Source of the DNA: Verrucomicrobiota bacterium | Lineage (GTDB): Bacteria; Verrucomicrobiota; Verrucomicrobiia; Chthoniobacterales; Chthoniobacteraceae | Direction of reading: 5' to 3' | DNA length: 64,000 nt | Assembly (NCBI GenBank): GCA_009885995.1 | Contig: VFJQ01000048.1 | Coordinates: 1-64,000, forward strand | Shown here: positions 35,712 through 43,400 of the stretch, in pieces | Layout: each line of letters opens with the position of its first letter | Position numbering within the stretch: the first letter of the stretch is position 1 | Translations under genes and position numbers: made by a program | Notes under the pieces: generated by a model | What the model was told of the DNA's origin: nothing | The model's input: only the letters and a program-made list of their open reading frames with translations | The model's database searches: none

Positions 35712-35939
35712 TCAACCCCGCCCCTCCCGCACCGCGAGCCACTCGGCGGCGCGGACGTAGAGTTCCCTGGCGCTCGTGACGCCGAGCTTTTTCTTGAGGT
35801 TCTGCTGATGGCCCTCGACCGTCTTTCTCGAAATGCCGAGTTTCTCCGCGCTGGCGCTGCGGCGCAGGCCAGCGCCGAGCAGGGCAAAGCCTTCCTCCTC
35901 GCACGCCGTCAGGCCGGAAAGGTGTAGCTTCTTGTTCAT
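35712..35939 (-). CDS. Stand-alone LuxR/GerE-type HTH protein
   Basis: A 75-residue protein that is little more than a GerE helix-turn-helix: LTACEEEGFALLGAGLRRSA, SAEKLGISRKTVEGHQQNLK and KKLGVTSARELYVRAAEWL. The TVEGHxxNLKxKL signature of LuxR family DNA-binding domains is clear. There is no receiver or ligand domain; the open frame upstream of the ATG at 35939 shows no recognisable domain. It lies upstream of the giant surface-protein gene on the same strand and could regulate it. The 142-bp gap to that gene contains nothing I recognise. Confidence 0.75.
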   Translation of the reverse strand: MNKKLHLSGLTACEEEGFALLGAGLRRSASAEKLGISRKTVEGHQQNLKKKLGVTSARELYVRAAEWLAVREGRG

Positions 35940-36040
35940 GCCGCGTGCCGGGATGGGAAAAGGCGCGAGTTGAGGCCATTCCGGCCCGTTTCTGACGGAA
36001 AGCAGCGCGTCCCGATGGCTGGGGCACACGCCCCGGGAAG

Positions 36041-36853
36041 CTAGATCGTCTGGCTCAAAAAGCCGCCGTCCACGCGGATGTCCGTGCCGGTGACGAAGCT
36101 CGATGCGGCCTGGCTGGCGAGGAAGACGCACGCACCGATCAGTTCGCTCGATTCGCCGAAGCGCGCCATCGGCGTGTGACTCCAGATCGCCAGCGTGCGC
36201 GGGCTGGGCGTTCCGTCGGGATTGAAGAGCAGCTTGCGGTTTTGCTCCGCGGGGAAGAAGCCGGGAGTGAGTGTGTTCACCCGCACGCCTTTGGTCGCCC
36301 ACTCGCGGGCGAGGAAGTTCGAGAGCGAGAGCACGGCGGCCTTGCTCGCCGAGTAGGCGACGACGCGGGAGAGCGGCAGGTGCGCGGAGACGCTGGCGAT
36401 ATTGATAATCGATCCCCTGCCCCGCTCGCACATCGCCGGGCCGAACTCCTGGCACGGCAGCAGGACGCCGCCGACGAGGTTCAGGTCGAAGTTCGCACGC
36501 CAGTCATCGAGGCCGATGGTCTCGAAGGCGCGCTCGGCGGTGACGGTGACCTTCGGGTCATTCCCGCCCGCGGCGTTCACGAGGATGGTCGGCACACCGA
36601 GCGTGGCATTGATGCCATCGTGCGCGGCCTTCACCGAGCCGCGGTCCATCGCGTCTGCGCTGAAGAAGTGTGCGATCCCTCCTGCCTGCCGGATCGCGTG
36701 GACGCGGGCTTCGCCGCGTTCGGTGCTGCGGCCGAGCACGGCGACTTTCGCACCGGCCTGCGCGAGACCTTCCGCGAGCGCGCCGCCGAGCACGCCGGTG
36801 GCGCCGATGACGACGGCGACTTCATTTTTGAGATCAAAGAGGTTCGAGGACAT
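36041..36853 (-). CDS. SDR oxidoreductase, D-mannonate oxidoreductase-like
   Basis: A 270-residue SDR starting MSSNLFDLKNEVAVVIGATG; an in-frame ATG 15 bp upstream is possible. It has the VIGATGVLGGALAEGLAQAG cofactor fold, NAAGGNDP in place of NNAG, IINIASVSAH with the catalytic Ser, and YSASKAAVLSLSNF. The C-terminal block PGFFPAEQNRKLLFNPDG, with SPRTLAIWSHTPMARFG and VTGTDIRVDGGFLSQTI, matches the SDR type of D-mannonate oxidoreductase (fructuronate reductase, UxuD-like) of hexuronate catabolism. Specificity is inferred from these recalled motifs. No uxuA or other uronate gene is nearby. Confidence 0.75.
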   Translation of the reverse strand: MSSNLFDLKNEVAVVIGATGVLGGALAEGLAQAGAKVAVLGRSTERGEARVHAIRQAGGIAHFFSADAMDRGSVKAAHDGINATLGVPTILVNAAGGNDPKVTVTAERAFETIGLDDWRANFDLNLVGGVLLPCQEFGPAMCERGRGSIINIASVSAHLPLSRVVAYSASKAAVLSLSNFLAREWATKGVRVNTLTPGFFPAEQNRKLLFNPDGTPSPRTLAIWSHTPMARFGESSELIGACVFLASQAASSFVTGTDIRVDGGFLSQTI

Positions 36854-36983
36854 AGGCGCGCACCACATCGCAACCGCCCAACCAGCGCAAGCCCGGCGGG
36901 TTTCGCATCGTCAACCACCGGTAGGAACCGCACTGCCGCAGGCAGGTCGAGGCGGAAACATGGCGACAATCCTCAGCGGTCGC

Positions 36984-37005
36984 GGCGCGCTGGGGACAGC
37001 GCGCC
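36984..37005. terminator. GC-rich hairpin just downstream of the DUF456 gene
   Basis: GGCGCGCTG (36984-36992) and CAGCGCGCC (36997-37005) are perfectly complementary around a GGGA loop. On the reverse strand it lies 8 bp after the DUF456 stop. There is no T-run. The adjoining CCCTACC gives it the look of a dispersed palindromic repeat (compare CTGTAGGGC at 49609-49678), so terminator function is uncertain. Confidence 0.4.
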
Positions 37006-37012
37006 CTACCTT

Positions 37013-37519
37013 TCACAGCCACACCGCGAGCGCGAACCACAGCACCATCGCGAGCGCGATCGTCAGCTTCCCGATCAAGCCCGCCGTCGTGCCGAGCAGC
37101 GTGCCCCACGTGGACTTCCCCGCGGCGACGAGTTCCTTGCCGCCGATCAATTCGCCGATGAGCACTCCCGCGAGCGGCCCGATGAAGATCGCGGGCGGAA
37201 AGGAAAGTGAAAAGAACATCCCGACGATCGCACCGACGATCCCGCCGACCGCACCGAGTCGCGTCGCGCCGAAATATTTCGCGCCGACCGCGCCGCTCAC
37301 GAAATCGATCGCGTAGCTGATGAGCATGAGCACGAGCAGCCCGCCGATCGTCCACCACGAGACGATCGTGCCATCGGGATCAAGCGTGACCTTATGCACC
37401 ACCGCGCCGGCTAGGATGAGCGTCGAGCCCGGCAGCAGCGGCAGCAGCGTGCCGACGAGGCCGACGAGGATGAGACCGATCGTGAGCGTCCACCAAAGCC
37501 ATTCGAGATTGTGCGTCAT
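37013..37519 (-). CDS. DUF456 family membrane protein
   Basis: A 168-residue integral membrane protein with about five hydrophobic segments. The DUF456 features are present: GLVGTLLPLLPGSTLILAGA near the N-terminus, the loop DFVSGAVGAKYFGATRLGAV, and the Gly-rich helices VGGIVGAIVGMFFSLSFPP and IGPLAGVLIGELIGGK. Function of the family is unknown. It is divergent from the peroxiredoxin gene (87 bp between starts). Confidence 0.9.
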   Translation of the reverse strand: MTHNLEWLWWTLTIGLILVGLVGTLLPLLPGSTLILAGAVVHKVTLDPDGTIVSWWTIGGLLVLMLISYAIDFVSGAVGAKYFGATRLGAVGGIVGAIVGMFFSLSFPPAIFIGPLAGVLIGELIGGKELVAAGKSTWGTLLGTTAGLIGKLTIALAMVLWFALAVWL

Positions 37520-37606
37520 GGAAATGTGAGTTGTCGCAGCGGGCAGCGCGCGCTACGAGGCCGATCCGCTTAGACCAAAACCAGCAACCGCAACCACCTA
37601 AATCCC

Positions 37607-38074
37607 ATGCCTCTCTCAATCGGAACCAAAGCCCCCGTCTTCACCCTCAAGAGCAAGAAAGCCGACGGGCTCGTCGACGTGACCTTGCCCGTGGCCGGCA
37701 AGACGACCGTCCTGCTCTTCTTCCCGCTCGCCTTCACCAGCGTATGCACCGACGAAATGTGCAGCGTCACACAAGGCCTCGGCTCCTTCGGCGGCGCCGA
37801 AGTGATCGCGATCAGCGTGGACAGCCCCTTCGCACAGGAAGCGTGGGCAAAGCAGAACAACATCGGCGTGCCGCTCGTGAGCGACCTGAACAAGGAAGCG
37901 ACGAATGCCTACGGCGTGCTCTTCAAAGGCATCGCGGGGATCGGCGACAGCTCTGCGCGCGCGGCCTTCGTGGTCGATGCGGCCGGGCAGATCGTCTATT
38001 CCGAGCAGACCGCGACGCCGAAGGATCTGCCGAACTTCGACGCGATCAAAGCGAAGGTCGCCGAGCAGAAGTAG
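37607..38074 (+). CDS. Peroxiredoxin (AhpC/TSA family)
   Basis: A 155-residue thioredoxin-fold peroxidase. The catalytic block [13 protein letters not shown] contains the peroxidatic Cys47 in the PxxxTxxC context, with a second Cys at 52 that could act as resolving residue or be incidental. [16 protein letters not shown] and [14 protein letters not shown] are typical of AhpE/PrxQ-like one-domain peroxiredoxins. It reduces hydroperoxides in the cytoplasm using a thiol donor not identifiable here. Confidence 0.92.
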   Translation: MPLSIGTKAPVFTLKSKKADGLVDVTLPVAGKTTVLLFFPLAFTSVCTDEMCSVTQGLGSFGGAEVIAISVDSPFAQEAWAKQNNIGVPLVSDLNKEATNAYGVLFKGIAGIGDSSARAAFVVDAAGQIVYSEQTATPKDLPNFDAIKAKVAEQK

Positions 38075-38089
38075 CGCGCACCGTTTTCG

Positions 38090-38173
38090 CCGCAGCGGCG
38101 CAGAGGCACGGAGAAGGATGAGCATCATCCGCCGTGATCTTCTTTCTTTCTCTGCGCCTCTGCGCCTCCGCGG
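38090..38173. repeat. Imperfect inverted repeat between peroxiredoxin and AIM24 genes
   Basis: The left arm 38090-38114 and the right arm 38149-38173 are reverse complements with about five mismatches over 25 nt, centred on GGCGCAGAGGC. They could form a bidirectional terminator-like stem. The same GCGCCTCTGCG wording appears near 13366-13386, so it belongs to a dispersed low-complexity repeat type. Confidence 0.55.
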
Positions 38174-38189
38174 TTCACCTCATCAAACC

Positions 38190-39194
38190 ATGAAAATCTA
38201 CCACTACCTCATCACGCCCACGGCGCGCGAAACCGCGCCCGAGTCGCAGCTCCCCGACCTCGTCCTCGCCGGCACGCTCAAGCCGGAAACGATGGTGTGG
38301 ACCGACGGCATGGCGCAGTGGACGCCCGCCGGCCAGGTGCTGCCGCAGCTTTTCTCGAAGACCGCCAGCGCACCGCCGCCGCTCCCGCCAAGCACCGGCG
38401 GCCAGCGCTCCCACGTCATCGACTTCGAGATCCACGGCGACGACATGCAGATGGTCGAGGTCGAACTCGACCCCGGCGAGACCGTGATCGCCGAGGCCGG
38501 CGGCATGTGCTTCATGGAGGAAGGCATCGAGTTCGAGACGAAGATGGGCGACGGCTCCGCGCCGGTCAGCGGCTTCATGGGTGCGCTCAAGGCCATCGGC
38601 TCGCGCGTGCTCACCGGCGAGTCGATCTTCATGACGCATTTCACGAATCGGGGCGCTGGCCGCAAAGCGAAGGTCGCCTTCGCCGCACCGTATCCCGGCA
38701 AGATCGTGCCGCTCAACCTCGCCGAACTCGGCGGCGAAGTGCTTTGCGAAAAGGACGCGTTCCTCTGCGCCGCGTTCGGCACCAGCGTCGGCATCGCTTT
38801 CAACAAGAAACTCGGCGTTGGCTTCTTCGGCGGCGAAGGTTTCATCCTCCAGCGACTGCGCGGCGACGGGCTCGCGTTCGTTCACGCGGGCGGCACGATC
38901 GTCCGGCGTGAACTCAAAGGCGAGACGCTGCGCGTGGACACGGGCTGCCTCGTCGGCATGACCACGGGGATTCAATACGACATCCAGCGCGCCGGGAACT
39001 TGAAGAGCATGTTCTTCGGCGGCGAGGGTCTCTTCCTCGCCACGCTGCGCGGCCACGGCACCGTGTGGCTGCAAAGCCTGCCGTTTTCACGCATGGCCGA
39101 CCGCATCATCGCGCATGCTCCATCCAGCGGCGGCAGCGCGACCGGTGAAGGCAGCGTGCTCGGCGGCATCGGTCGGATGTTCGACGGGAACTAG
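38190..39194 (+). CDS. GYF_2 domain - AIM24/TIGR00266 fusion protein
   Basis: A 334-residue protein. Residues 1-60 ([43 protein letters not shown]) form a GYF_2/DUF4339-like module. After a Pro-rich linker, residues about 72-330 form a TIGR00266/AIM24 domain: [59 protein letters not shown], and the repeated [16 protein letters not shown] / [16 protein letters not shown] hairpins. AIM24-like proteins adopt a double beta-helix and have no firm biochemical role in bacteria. Its stop overlaps the convergent acetyltransferase stop. Confidence 0.88.
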   Translation: MKIYHYLITPTARETAPESQLPDLVLAGTLKPETMVWTDGMAQWTPAGQVLPQLFSKTASAPPPLPPSTGGQRSHVIDFEIHGDDMQMVEVELDPGETVIAEAGGMCFMEEGIEFETKMGDGSAPVSGFMGALKAIGSRVLTGESIFMTHFTNRGAGRKAKVAFAAPYPGKIVPLNLAELGGEVLCEKDAFLCAAFGTSVGIAFNKKLGVGFFGGEGFILQRLRGDGLAFVHAGGTIVRRELKGETLRVDTGCLVGMTTGIQYDIQRAGNLKSMFFGGEGLFLATLRGHGTVWLQSLPFSRMADRIIAHAPSSGGSATGEGSVLGGIGRMFDGN

Positions 39195-39685
39195 CCGAGC
39201 GCCCGCGCGAGGACGTAGTCGTCCATCACGAAGCCGCCGCCGATGTCGAACACCGCTTCCTTCACGCGGCGGAAGCCCGCGCGTTCGTAGGCTCGCAGCG
39301 CGCGTTCGTTGCGCTTGTTCACTTGCAGCCGCAGCTCCGGCGCGCCGAGGTCACGCGCGACGACGCAAGCGCGCTCGATCATCGCCCGCCCGTGGCCGCA
39401 GCCGTGAAGCTCCGTCAGCAGGTAGAGCTTGTTCAGCTTCGCGTGGCCGTCCTCCTCACGCGCGATCGAGAGAAAGCCCGCGGGCTGTTCGTCGAGCAGC
39501 GCGAGTTCCCACACGACGCCGTCGCTCAGTTCACGCAGGATCGTCTCCGCCGAATACATCCACCCGAGCATATACTCCACCTGCGCCACGCCGATAATCG
39601 GCGGGTAATACGCACACCAGATTCGCTGCGCGAGATCGCGCAGCAGCGGCACGTCGGAGGCGGTCGAGCGGCGGAAGACGATCAC
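39191..39685 (-). CDS. GNAT family N-acetyltransferase
   Basis: A 164-residue GNAT protein starting at GTG 39685, which overlaps the upstream esterase stop (GTGA). [20 protein letters not shown] is the usual N-terminal helix, [20 protein letters not shown] is the acetyl-CoA binding motif A (a QxxGxG variant with GCGHG), and [20 protein letters not shown] with [15 protein letters not shown] forms motif B and the C-terminal strand. The substrate is unknown. An upstream extension of the frame is the esterase shadow. Confidence 0.88.
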   Translation of the reverse strand: MIVFRRSTASDVPLLRDLAQRIWCAYYPPIIGVAQVEYMLGWMYSAETILRELSDGVVWELALLDEQPAGFLSIAREEDGHAKLNKLYLLTELHGCGHGRAMIERACVVARDLGAPELRLQVNKRNERALRAYERAGFRRVKEAVFDIGGGFVMDDYVLARALG

Positions 39686-40704
39686 TTCAACACCGTCTCC
39701 AGAAATGCGTAAGCCTTCTCGCGCACCTCGGCCGGGAAGTCGTGCGGGCAGTCGGGATGCTCCACCACAATCCCCTCGGGAGCACCGAGCAGCGCATACA
39801 CCTCGCGCGCTGAAGCCACGACACGATCCACGCTCCGCCACTGGAAGTTCGCATCCTTCAGCGGCGCACTGATGAAGACGCGTCTCGGCGCGATAGCCGC
39901 GAGCAGCCCGTCGAAATCGAACGGGATCTCGTCGAGCCGGCCCGCATAACTCGCCAGCCGCGGCATGTAGCGGTCCTGGCACCAGCCCTGGCCGTGAACC
40001 CAGCGCTTCGGATCGCCGCTCATGTAGTCGCGATAAGAGTCCAGCCCGCAGCTCGAGACGACCGCCTTGATCCGCTCGTCGAAGACCGCGGTATAGACCG
40101 AGCCGTGCCCGCCGAGCGAATGGCCGATCGCGCCATACGCGCCGTGCTTCACCTCAGACATGGCGTCGAGCAGATCGAGCGCGCGGACGTTGTCCCAAAT
40201 CGCCTTCATCGTGCCGCTCGCGTAGCCGAGCGCGAAGATGTCGGGTTGGTATTTCGCGAACAGCGGATAGTTCGGCGCGAGCGTCACCCAGCCACGGTCG
40301 GCAAGCTCGCTCGCGTATTGCCGGTTCGGCGTCTTGTTGCCGAGCCCCTCGATCACCACCGCGTGGCCGATCTCGTTGTTCGTCCCATGCAGGCAGAGCG
40401 CCGCTGGTGCGGGCTTCCCGGCGAGCGCGCTCTTCGGAATGAGGAGATAAGCCGGCACGCGCGAGCCCGGCTCGCTCGCATACGTGATCAGCCGCCGCAC
40501 ATGGCTGCCGCAATCGACTTCCTCGCTCACCTGCACGTCGAGCGCGCATCGCTTCTCCGCGCCGGGCAGCGGCCCCATGATCTCCTGCGCCGCCGCGAGG
40601 ATCGCTGCGCGGCGCTTCGGCCAGTCGGCGGCGTTCTTCACCGGCTGCAATTCGGCGGCAGCAGCGGTGCTCGCGACGAGTTGGAGGAACGTCCGGCGAT
40701 TCAT
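39682..40704 (-). CDS. Secreted alpha/beta hydrolase (acetyl xylan esterase-like)
   Basis: A 340-residue protein with N-terminus MNRRTFLQLVASTAAAA (Tat-like export signal). The alpha/beta hydrolase core has YLLIPKSALAGKPAPAALCL, HGTNNEIGH at the oxyanion region, the nucleophile elbow GHSLGGHGS, and His near HPDCPHDFP at the C-terminus. This layout matches dienelactone hydrolase/acetyl xylan esterase-like enzymes common in Verrucomicrobia. It overlaps the FG-GAP gene upstream (ATGA) and the acetyltransferase downstream. It likely de-esterifies plant or microbial polysaccharides (inference). Confidence 0.82.
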   Translation of the reverse strand: MNRRTFLQLVASTAAAAELQPVKNAADWPKRRAAILAAAQEIMGPLPGAEKRCALDVQVSEEVDCGSHVRRLITYASEPGSRVPAYLLIPKSALAGKPAPAALCLHGTNNEIGHAVVIEGLGNKTPNRQYASELADRGWVTLAPNYPLFAKYQPDIFALGYASGTMKAIWDNVRALDLLDAMSEVKHGAYGAIGHSLGGHGSVYTAVFDERIKAVVSSCGLDSYRDYMSGDPKRWVHGQGWCQDRYMPRLASYAGRLDEIPFDFDGLLAAIAPRRVFISAPLKDANFQWRSVDRVVASAREVYALLGAPEGIVVEHPDCPHDFPAEVREKAYAFLETVLK

Positions 40705-41900
40705 TTCCCGTCGTTCCAAAGAATGTGCGTCCCGCTTTTCCCCGCGCACACGATGTCCTTCCAGCCGTTGCCATCGAGATCCGCCACGCGGATTTGCAGC
40801 CCGATGCCGGGGCCATTTTCGGCAACGGTGAACTTCGCGAACTTCTGCTGCTCCTTGTTCCACTTGAAATAGTAGATGACGCCCGGTTCGGCATCACCCG
40901 GATCATTGCCGCTGTGCGCCTTCACGCGGCGGCCAGTGATGAGTTCCGGCTGGCCGTCGTTGTCGAGGTCCGTCCACACGAGCACGTGCGGCTGCGAGAA
41001 ACGATCGTCGATCAAGTGATGCCGCCAGTTGGTGCTGCCGTCCTTGTTATCGTCGCGGCGCTCCTCCCAGTAGAGCCCGTAGTTGTGCCCCTGGCCCCAG
41101 ATGATATCGTTGCGTCCGTCGCCGCTAAGATCGACGACGAGCATCGGGCAACTCGCGTGCGGAAAATTCCAATCCTGATGCTGCGTCCACGGTTGTGTCG
41201 TGGCGCCGGTCTTCGGGCGCTCATACCAGCCGTTGCCGTAGAGGATGTCTTCGTGTCCGTCGCCGTTCAGGTCGCCGAAGCCGATACCGTGGCCGTTGGT
41301 GAGCTTGCCCGCTTCGTGGATGATCCACGGCTTCAGCACGGGTTCGCCAGCATCGCTTTTGGCGAGCCGGTAGCAGGCCATTGGATTGTTGTCGTTCCAT
41401 GAGTTCACAACGAACTCCGGCACGCCGTCGCCATCCATGTCGCGAAATTCCGTCCACTCGTTCTGCGCGAGCTTCGTATCGATGAGCACGTGCCTTGTCC
41501 ACGCCTCGCCTTTCGCGAGGCCCTCGGTTTTCGGGTTCTCAAACCACGCCACCTCAGTCTGCATGAACGACCCGCTGATAATATCCGGCCAGCCATCGCC
41601 ATTCACATCCCACGCGTGCTCAGCGTTGCTCGTGAGGTAGTCGGGCGGCTGCACATCGAGCTTCCGCAGCGGCTTCTTCGTTTTGTAATCCGGGCCGGGA
41701 TACCAGAACTCGCCTGCGCTGATGTCGGGCTTCCCGTCCTTGTTGAAGTCCGCGATCGCGCAGCCTTCGTTGTTGTCCATGTGCAGTTGCTGGACGCGGA
41801 ACTTCAAACCCGCTGGCTTGGCCGGCTTGTCGGCGGCGAGGACGGACAGGGATGCGCTGAACGCTGCGACGATCACGAATGGGAGGCGGTTGGTTTTCAT
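40701..41900 (-). CDS. Secreted FG-GAP/VCBS repeat protein
   Basis: A 399-residue protein with signal peptide MKTNRLPFVIVAAFSASLSVLA. It consists of repeated calcium-binding-like blades: CAIADFNKDGKPDISAGEFW, AWDVNGDGWPDIISGSF, FRDMDGDGVPEFVVNSW, GFGDLNGDGHEDILYGNGW, VVDLSGDGRNDIIWGQG, TDLDNDGQPELITGRR and ADLDGNGWKDIVCAG, seven in all. That number suits a seven-bladed beta-propeller of the FG-GAP type. A binding or scaffold role outside the cytoplasm is expected. It is coupled to the esterase by ATGA. Confidence 0.88.
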   Translation of the reverse strand: MKTNRLPFVIVAAFSASLSVLAADKPAKPAGLKFRVQQLHMDNNEGCAIADFNKDGKPDISAGEFWYPGPDYKTKKPLRKLDVQPPDYLTSNAEHAWDVNGDGWPDIISGSFMQTEVAWFENPKTEGLAKGEAWTRHVLIDTKLAQNEWTEFRDMDGDGVPEFVVNSWNDNNPMACYRLAKSDAGEPVLKPWIIHEAGKLTNGHGIGFGDLNGDGHEDILYGNGWYERPKTGATTQPWTQHQDWNFPHASCPMLVVDLSGDGRNDIIWGQGHNYGLYWEERRDDNKDGSTNWRHHLIDDRFSQPHVLVWTDLDNDGQPELITGRRVKAHSGNDPGDAEPGVIYYFKWNKEQQKFAKFTVAENGPGIGLQIRVADLDGNGWKDIVCAGKSGTHILWNDGK

Positions 41901-41913
41901 GGAGATGTGGGCT

Positions 41914-43275
41914 CTATGCCGTGAGCAGTTCGCGGATGCCGCGCGAGAGAATATCGTCTACGGAGTCCGCGCAATTCGCCACGCTCACCTCGTAGCCGCC
42001 CTTCGGATACTCCTCCTTCACCGGGATATACCATGGCCCGCCGTCGCCATACGCAGCGGTGGCGACGAAGCGCGACGGCGCGAGTCGCTGCGCGCGGAGT
42101 TGGTATTCGACGAAGCACTCCGCCGGCAGATGCAGCAGCGAGACGTCGCCGATGTGCAGCGCGCTCAGCACGATCGGCGTGCGCGCCGCGATGCGCTGAA
42201 TCCACGCTACGCGCATCGCGGGCCGAATGCGGTTCGCGGGCACATTCTTCGCGTTCGTCAGCATCGCGCGCTGATCCTCCTCGGTGAAAACCGGATTCAC
42301 CGCCGGCACGATCTCGTGCGTCTTCCACGACACGCTGCCGATCGGCGTGGGTGCGAGCGATTTCTCCGACGTGACGATGCCGTCGTAAACGCGCTGCGTG
42401 AGCTGCGCACGCGCCTCGGGCGTGCCGTCGTTGTATTTGCCGGCGGCGATGTTCCCGCTGCAACCGGTGAAGTAGAGATGCGCGCATCCGGGTTCGTCTT
42501 TCTGCCGTCGCTTGCGCGCGAGGCCGGGGAAATCGCTGCTCACGTGCCCCTTGCCGTAATGGCTCATCGGGTGCGTCGCGTAGTAGTGGCACGCGACGAT
42601 CTTCTCGCTGCCATCGTAAAAGGCCACGGTCTTGAGCATCGGGTCGATCAGCCCCTCGGGCAGCGCGATCAGTTCCGCATCCGTGCAACCGCTGCCGCGC
42701 ATCTTACCCACCTTGCCATCCGGCCCGATCGCGACGCGGCGATTGCCCGCCACCTTCTCCACGCGCCCCTCGCCGTGCGCGATGTGCGTGATGCGCCGCG
42801 GCACCGCGGCCTTCACCGCCACCCGCCCGCGGTCGAGGCAGCGATTGAAAAACTCCACGTCCACCACCCGCAACCCCGCGTTCTGCTCCGCGCACAGCCG
42901 CTCCGCGTGCAGGCACACGAACAGCGCATCGTGCTGATGCACGCACTGCACCGCCACGCGATCCGGCGTCGTGCCCGCCGCCTCGGCGAGCGCCGTGCGC
43001 CATGCGATGTGCGCTTCATTGAGGATGCCGGTCCAATCGACGGCACACACCACGACCGGCTTCCCCGCGCCAAGCAGCACAAAGCCGATCGCCTCCAGCT
43101 CATCCTCACAATCGACCACCGGCGTGATCCACCCGCCGCACAGCGGGTGCCCAACTGGCGGCGTCACATCGAAGCGAAACGGTGCGATGCGAAGCCCTGG
43201 CTTGTCCGCCGCGTGCGCGGCCATCGACGCAGCAAGTGCAGACTGGAGAAAACGACGGCGCGTCAGGCTGTTCAT
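41914..43275 (-). CDS. Tat-exported neutral/alkaline ceramidase-like protein
   Basis: A 453-residue protein with Tat signal TRRRFLQSALAASMAAHA. The mature part opens IAPFRFDVTPPVGHPLCGGW, the start typical of neutral/alkaline non-lysosomal ceramidase N-terminal-like proteins, then VVCAVDWTGILNEAHIAWR and AVQCVHQHDALFVCLHAERL, with the His cluster expected for zinc. CHYYATHPMSHYGKGHVSSD and LYFTGCSGNIAAGKYNDG are further conserved blocks. Bacterial homologues in this phylum are mostly uncharacterised, so ceramidase activity should not be assumed. It ends 13 bp before the FG-GAP gene. Confidence 0.78.
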   Translation of the reverse strand: MNSLTRRRFLQSALAASMAAHAADKPGLRIAPFRFDVTPPVGHPLCGGWITPVVDCEDELEAIGFVLLGAGKPVVVCAVDWTGILNEAHIAWRTALAEAAGTTPDRVAVQCVHQHDALFVCLHAERLCAEQNAGLRVVDVEFFNRCLDRGRVAVKAAVPRRITHIAHGEGRVEKVAGNRRVAIGPDGKVGKMRGSGCTDAELIALPEGLIDPMLKTVAFYDGSEKIVACHYYATHPMSHYGKGHVSSDFPGLARKRRQKDEPGCAHLYFTGCSGNIAAGKYNDGTPEARAQLTQRVYDGIVTSEKSLAPTPIGSVSWKTHEIVPAVNPVFTEEDQRAMLTNAKNVPANRIRPAMRVAWIQRIAARTPIVLSALHIGDVSLLHLPAECFVEYQLRAQRLAPSRFVATAAYGDGGPWYIPVKEEYPKGGYEVSVANCADSVDDILSRGIRELLTA

Positions 43276-43382
43276 GGGTTCCCCCCGTTGACCTCCGGAG
43301 CGCGGTAATCTTGGCCCTCGACTCGAGGTCTAACCGGCCGCACAGCCCCACGCACTCTTTTGTCCCCTGCGGGCGTCTTCTG

Positions 43383-43400
43383 TGCTTCGCAGGCGAAGCA
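43383..43400 (+). promoter_or_regulatory. Hairpin spanning the RTX gene start
   Basis: TGCTTCGC (43383-43390) and GCGAAGCA (43393-43400) are perfect reverse complements; the last base is the A of the ATG at 43400. Folding would use a slightly larger loop. In the mRNA this could bury the start codon and limit translation. There is no obvious Shine-Dalgarno sequence upstream. Confidence 0.4.
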
